From Clostridia bacterium (lineage in GTDB: Bacteria; Bacillota; Clostridia; Oscillospirales; CAG-272), in NCBI GenBank assembly GCA_017631215.1, contig JAGBTR010000061.1, forward strand, positions 1-9,313: a DNA stretch of 9,313 nucleotides, written 5' to 3'. The translations under genes were made by a program, and so were the position numbers. Positions 7,855-9,313 of this stretch are shown one piece after another (position 1 is the stretch's first letter; each line of letters opens with the position of its first letter). The notes beneath the pieces were generated by a model. That model worked only from the letters and a program-made list of their open reading frames with translations, searched no databases and was not told where the DNA came from.

Positions 7855-7888
7855 TTCGGTTTGGTGGAAGACGCTGAAAAAAACCGAA
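7855..7888. repeat. 8-bp perfect inverted repeat after mazG
   Basis: TTCGGTTT (7855-7862) and AAACCGAA (7881-7888) are exact reverse complements separated by 18 bases. On the + strand the right arm is followed by As, and on the - strand no T-run follows, so this is not an intrinsic terminator in either direction. It may be an operator or an mRNA 3' structure for the upstream unit. Confidence 0.4.
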
Positions 7889-7945
7889 AAAAATCAAAGA
7901 AATCTCAAAGAAAATACACAAAAACCCTTGAAAACATTGGAAAAA
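7877..7945. promoter_or_regulatory. Phased A-tracts (predicted curved DNA) upstream of and into the HU promoter
   Basis: Runs of A, some broken by one G, are centred at about 7880, 7890, 7899, 7910, 7922, 7932 and 7943. The mean spacing is about 10.5 bp, one helical turn. Such phasing gives intrinsic curvature. A-rich sequence here can also act as an UP-like element for the RNA polymerase alpha subunit. Confidence 0.6.
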
Positions 7946-7956
7946 TGTGATATACT
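7928..7956 (+). promoter_or_regulatory. Sigma-A-type promoter of the HU gene
   Basis: TTGAAA (-35, 7928-7933) and TATACT (-10, 7951-7956) are separated by an optimal 17 bp, and TGA directly before the -10 makes an extended -10. The expected transcription start is near 7963, giving a leader of about 55 bases. This is the clearest promoter in the window and fits the strong expression usual for HU. The transcript probably continues into rqcP and beyond, because no terminator is visible after HU. Confidence 0.8.
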
Positions 7957-8017
7957 TATAAAAACGATGCAAACGCGCGTCGTGCTTTTTACAAATATGT
8001 GAAAGGATGTAAGAAAA

Positions 8018-8290
8018 ATGAACAAATCCCAACTCATCGAAGCAGTCGCTCAGAATAGCGGACTGAAGAAATCTCAGGCAGAGGCTGCCGTTAAGGCATT
8101 CACCGAGGCTGTCACCGAGGCTCTCAAGGCGGGTGACAAGGTCCAGCTCGTTGGCTTTGGTACCTTCGAGGTCAAGGTTCGCGGCGAGAGAACCGGTCGT
8201 AACCCCAAGACGGGCGAGACCATCAAGGTTCCTGCAAGCAAGCACCCCGCATTCAGCGCCAGCAAGGCTCTGAAGGATCAGCTCAACTGA
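8018..8290 (+). CDS. hup: HU family histone-like DNA-binding protein
   Basis: This is a nucleoid-associated protein that binds and bends DNA as a dimer with little sequence specificity. The 90-residue product is full length and matches the family throughout. It starts MNKSQLIEAVA. The signature GFGTFEVKVRGERTGRNPKT lies at residues 46-65, including the Pro at 63 that intercalates into DNA on the beta arm. It ends KHPAFSASKALKDQL. AAAGGA (8002-8007) precedes the ATG by 10 bases, and a near-consensus promoter lies upstream. It separates mazG from rqcP, an arrangement I recall from clostridia but not from B. subtilis, where hbs is elsewhere. The upstream region looks intrinsically curved, the kind of DNA HU prefers, so autoregulation is possible but unproven. 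Confidence 0.97.
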   Translation: MNKSQLIEAVAQNSGLKKSQAEAAVKAFTEAVTEALKAGDKVQLVGFGTFEVKVRGERTGRNPKTGETIKVPASKHPAFSASKALKDQLN

Positions 8291-8327
8291 TTCGCGCAAC
8301 CGTCCGATTGGCTGCTGCCTCAAAGCA

Positions 8328-8570
8328 ATGCGATTGGATAAATTTCTGAAGGTGTCCCGTATCATCAAACGCCGTACCGTGGCAAACGATGCGTGTGATA
8401 ACGCGCACGTTACCGCAAACGGTCGTCCTGCCAAGGCGTCCTATGACGTCAAGATTGGCGATGTTCTGGAGATCACCTTTGGTGAACGCACTCTGAAAAT
8501 CCGTGTCGTCAGCGTGCAGGAGCACGTTGGCAAAGCCGGCGCGGCCGAACTTTATGAGGTCGTGGAATAA
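8328..8570 (+). CDS. rqcP: RqcP (YabO), S4-domain ribosome-associated quality control protein
   Basis: This small basic RNA-binding protein consists almost wholly of an S4 domain (about residues 2-60 of 80). It opens MRLDKFLKVSRIIKRRTVAN, with the Arg residues 2 and 16 found in the RqcP/Hsp15 group, and continues NGRPAKASYDVKIGDVLEI. In B. subtilis RqcP binds stalled 50S subunits with RqcH and peptidyl-tRNA and helps elongate C-terminal alanine tails on stalled nascent chains. The position before yabP-yabQ matches B. subtilis yabO. It follows HU by 37 bases with no visible terminator or promoter, so it is probably co-transcribed with HU. No Shine-Dalgarno is seen before the ATG at 8328, which is odd. 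The start is supported by homology to the family N-terminus. Confidence 0.9.
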   Translation: MRLDKFLKVSRIIKRRTVANDACDNAHVTANGRPAKASYDVKIGDVLEITFGERTLKIRVVSVQEHVGKAGAAELYEVVE

Positions 8571-8594
8571 ACAGTGAATACTCCCGCATATATT
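8565..8594 (+). promoter_or_regulatory. Candidate sigma-E-type sporulation promoter for yabP
   Basis: GAATAAA (8565-8571) fits the B. subtilis sigma-E -35 pattern as I remember it ([GT][AC]ATA[AT][AT]). It is followed after 15 bp by CATATATT (8587-8594), which matches CATACA[AC]T at six of eight positions. Transcription would start near 8600, about 23 bases before the yabP ATG. In B. subtilis yabP is a sigma-E target. The -35 overlaps the rqcP stop and the -10 lies in the left arm of the following hairpin. The call rests on short degenerate motifs. Confidence 0.4.
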
Positions 8595-8616
8595 TCATCA
8601 AGAATGTATGCGGGAG
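8581..8616 (+). promoter_or_regulatory. Hairpin sequestering the yabP Shine-Dalgarno
   Basis: CTCCCGCATA (8581-8590) is the exact reverse complement of TATGCGGGAG (8607-8616). Five inner pairs, two of them G-U, extend this to a 15-bp stem closing a six-base loop (CATCAA, 8596-8601). The yabP Shine-Dalgarno GGGAGG (8612-8617) is in the right arm and pairs with CTCCC at 8581-8585. No T-run follows, so it is not a standard terminator. A transcript containing both arms should have poor access to the yabP start. Confidence 0.75.
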
Positions 8617-8623
8617 GCTGTAT

Positions 8624-8923
8624 ATGAGCGACTTGATGCGGGATGGTGCAAAAGAACAAAACTCCGAGCACGGTTTTATCGTGCATGAGAGAGCACACGT
8701 GGAGATCAAGGGAATGACCGAGGTCATCAGCTTTGACGAAAACAGCGTCGTACTTGCCACAACGGGCGGGCGAATGCTGATCGAGGGCAGAGAACTGCGT
8801 GTGGGGGAATTGGATGTCAAGGACGGCAACGTGGTCGTGGACGGACATATCGACAGCATCTATTATCCCGATGCTGAGCCGAGCGAGCGTTCGCACGGAT
8901 GGTTCGGCCGTCTGTTCCATTGA
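8624..8923 (+). CDS. yabP: Sporulation protein YabP (YabP/YqfC family)
   Basis: This is a small protein of the YabP/YqfC family, made in the mother cell during sporulation in B. subtilis; its molecular role is not well established. The product has 99 residues. A short hydrophilic N-terminus is followed by the characteristic beta-rich core from about residue 22: ERAHVEIKGMTEVISFDENS, then MLIEGREL, then GELDVKDGNVVVDGHIDSIYY. There is no signal peptide or membrane segment. The start at 8624 is set by GGGAGG (8612-8617) at 6 bases; an internal ATG at codon 5 lacks such a site. That Shine-Dalgarno is locked in a strong hairpin, and a sigma-E-like promoter overlaps the hairpin's left arm. yabQ begins 9 bases after the stop and is in the same reading frame. 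Confidence 0.92.
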   Translation: MSDLMRDGAKEQNSEHGFIVHERAHVEIKGMTEVISFDENSVVLATTGGRMLIEGRELRVGELDVKDGNVVVDGHIDSIYYPDAEPSERSHGWFGRLFH

Positions 8924-8932
8924 TCGTCGTCC

Positions 8933-9313
8933 ATGGAGGTATCGCAGAGTGCACTGGCTCGTATGCTGGTGTGTTGCTTTTTGAGCGGGGCCGCTCTGGA
9001 GGCGATTTGGGGGCTTGTAAAGGCCTTCTTTTTGAAAACGAGTACCGAACAATCAAAGGCCGCAAGACGCCTCAGAGAGCGTCTACGGCCGCCACAGAGG
9101 CTATGGCGGGCAAGGACATCGAAAAACGGTGGAGAAATGCGTGCCAGACACACAGGAACGCTTGTTCTTTCGGCCGTGGCAGATATGTTGATCCTTGTTC
9201 TCACGGCCATCGTTCTGATCTTGATCCTTTATGAAACCAATGACGGACAATTCCGTTTGAGTGCCCCCGTGCTGATGCTTGCGGGGTGCCTTGCGTATCG
9301 CTTGACACTTGGG
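8933..9313 (+). CDS. yabQ: Spore cortex biosynthesis protein YabQ (3' end cut by window)
   Basis: The frame from ATG 8933 stays open for 127 codons to the last base, so the protein continues beyond the window. YabQ is an integral membrane protein needed for spore cortex formation in B. subtilis. Visible features are a first hydrophobic segment at about residues 9-34, an Arg/Lys-rich cytoplasmic-type stretch at about 43-72, and a second hydrophobic segment at about 76-100. The polar turn ETNDGQFRL at 101-109 resembles the Asn-Glu-Gly-Glu-Leu-Arg turn I recall in Bacillus YabQ. A third segment starts near 111. Position directly after yabP supports the call. No Shine-Dalgarno precedes the ATG; GGAGGT is present but overlaps the start codon (8935-8940). 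Translation may depend on termination of yabP. The basic loop seems longer than in Bacillus. Confidence 0.85.
   Translation, partial: MEVSQSALARMLVCCFLSGAALEAIWGLVKAFFLKTSTEQSKAARRLRERLRPPQRLWRARTSKNGGEMRARHTGTLVLSAVADMLILVLTAIVLILILYETNDGQFRLSAPVLMLAGCLAYRLTLG

Larger units (their letters stand above)
7841..7948. repeat. Imperfect long-range inverted repeat flanking the A-tract region
   Basis: ACATTTTCCAA (7841-7851) has a near-exact reverse complement TTGGAAAAATGT (7937-7948), differing by one extra A. The copies are about 96 bp apart centre to centre. The right copy lies between the -35 and -10 boxes of the HU promoter. They could be paired binding sites or an mRNA stem; low sequence complexity makes chance plausible. 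Confidence 0.35.

Noticed and set aside
7973..7990. ACGCGCGT palindrome followed by a T-run in the HU leader, as a possible attenuator
   Set aside because: An 8-bp palindrome with no loop cannot form a hairpin. The best alternative stem is four pairs with a 12-base loop, too weak for a terminator.
8305..8337. Direct repeat CGATTGG around the rqcP start
   Set aside because: It is only 7 bp, the second copy is coding (codons 2-4 of rqcP), and there is no further pattern.
8603..8627. Sigma-E-like promoter on the - strand (CATACATT with TCATATA upstream) antisense to rqcP
   Set aside because: Both boxes look good, but the spacer is only 10 bp, too short for sigma-E. The -10 match partly follows from the hairpin symmetry.
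8899..9234. + strand open frame of 111 codons overlapping the end of yabP and yabQ
   Set aside because: The frame starting at 8933 gives a YabQ-like membrane protein open to the window end. The competing frame is out of phase and has no membrane segments or family likeness.
1..9313. Defence system, mobile element, CRISPR array, tRNA or rRNA
   Set aside because: No repeat-spacer units, transposase or integrase motifs, or structural RNA sequence were seen. The genes are ordinary chromosomal families in a conserved order.

Overview
The window is a gene-dense chromosomal segment with every convincing gene on the + strand. It most likely comes from an endospore-forming member of the Clostridia with a fairly G+C-rich genome. 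The evidence is the gene order: a RelA/SpoT-dtd-hemZ cluster, then a SpoVB/YabM-like flippase, mazG, HU, rqcP (yabO), yabP and yabQ. Apart from HU, the second group has the same order as the Bacillus subtilis yabM-yabN-yabO-yabP-yabQ sporulation/housekeeping cluster. As far as I recall, an HU gene between mazG and rqcP is common in clostridia and absent from that Bacillus locus. The exact taxon cannot be read from the sequence.

Layout. 1-1029: C-terminal part of a long RelA/SpoT (p)ppGpp enzyme, cut by the window edge. 1054-1521: dtd, D-aminoacyl-tRNA deacylase. 1589-3085: HemZ-like radical SAM protein. 3100-4029: uridine-kinase-like P-loop kinase with a TTG start. 4057-5358: MTA/SAH deaminase-type amidohydrolase. 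5391-7064: SpoVB/MurJ-type polytopic flippase. 7122-7841: MazG NTP pyrophosphohydrolase. 7842-8017: the only sizeable regulatory gap, A-rich, with phased A-tracts and a near-consensus promoter. 8018-8290: HU. 8328-8570: RqcP. 8581-8616: strong hairpin covering the yabP ribosome binding site. 8624-8923: YabP. 8933 to the end: YabQ, open at the window edge.

How the genes fit together. The first half is housekeeping: stringent response, tRNA quality control, a radical SAM enzyme, and nucleoside/SAM by-product salvage. Short gaps and a strong Shine-Dalgarno before most genes suggest long co-transcribed units. The second half joins cell-envelope/spore-cortex functions (flippase, YabP, YabQ) to constitutive functions (MazG, HU, RqcP). 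Nothing resembles a defence system, mobile element, CRISPR array or RNA gene.

The most interesting signal is regulatory. The yabP Shine-Dalgarno lies in the 3' arm of a long hairpin, and a sigma-E-like promoter overlaps the 5' arm. A read-through mRNA from the HU promoter would therefore hide the yabP start, while a sporulation-specific transcript starting inside the hairpin would expose it. This is inference from sequence and needs transcript mapping.
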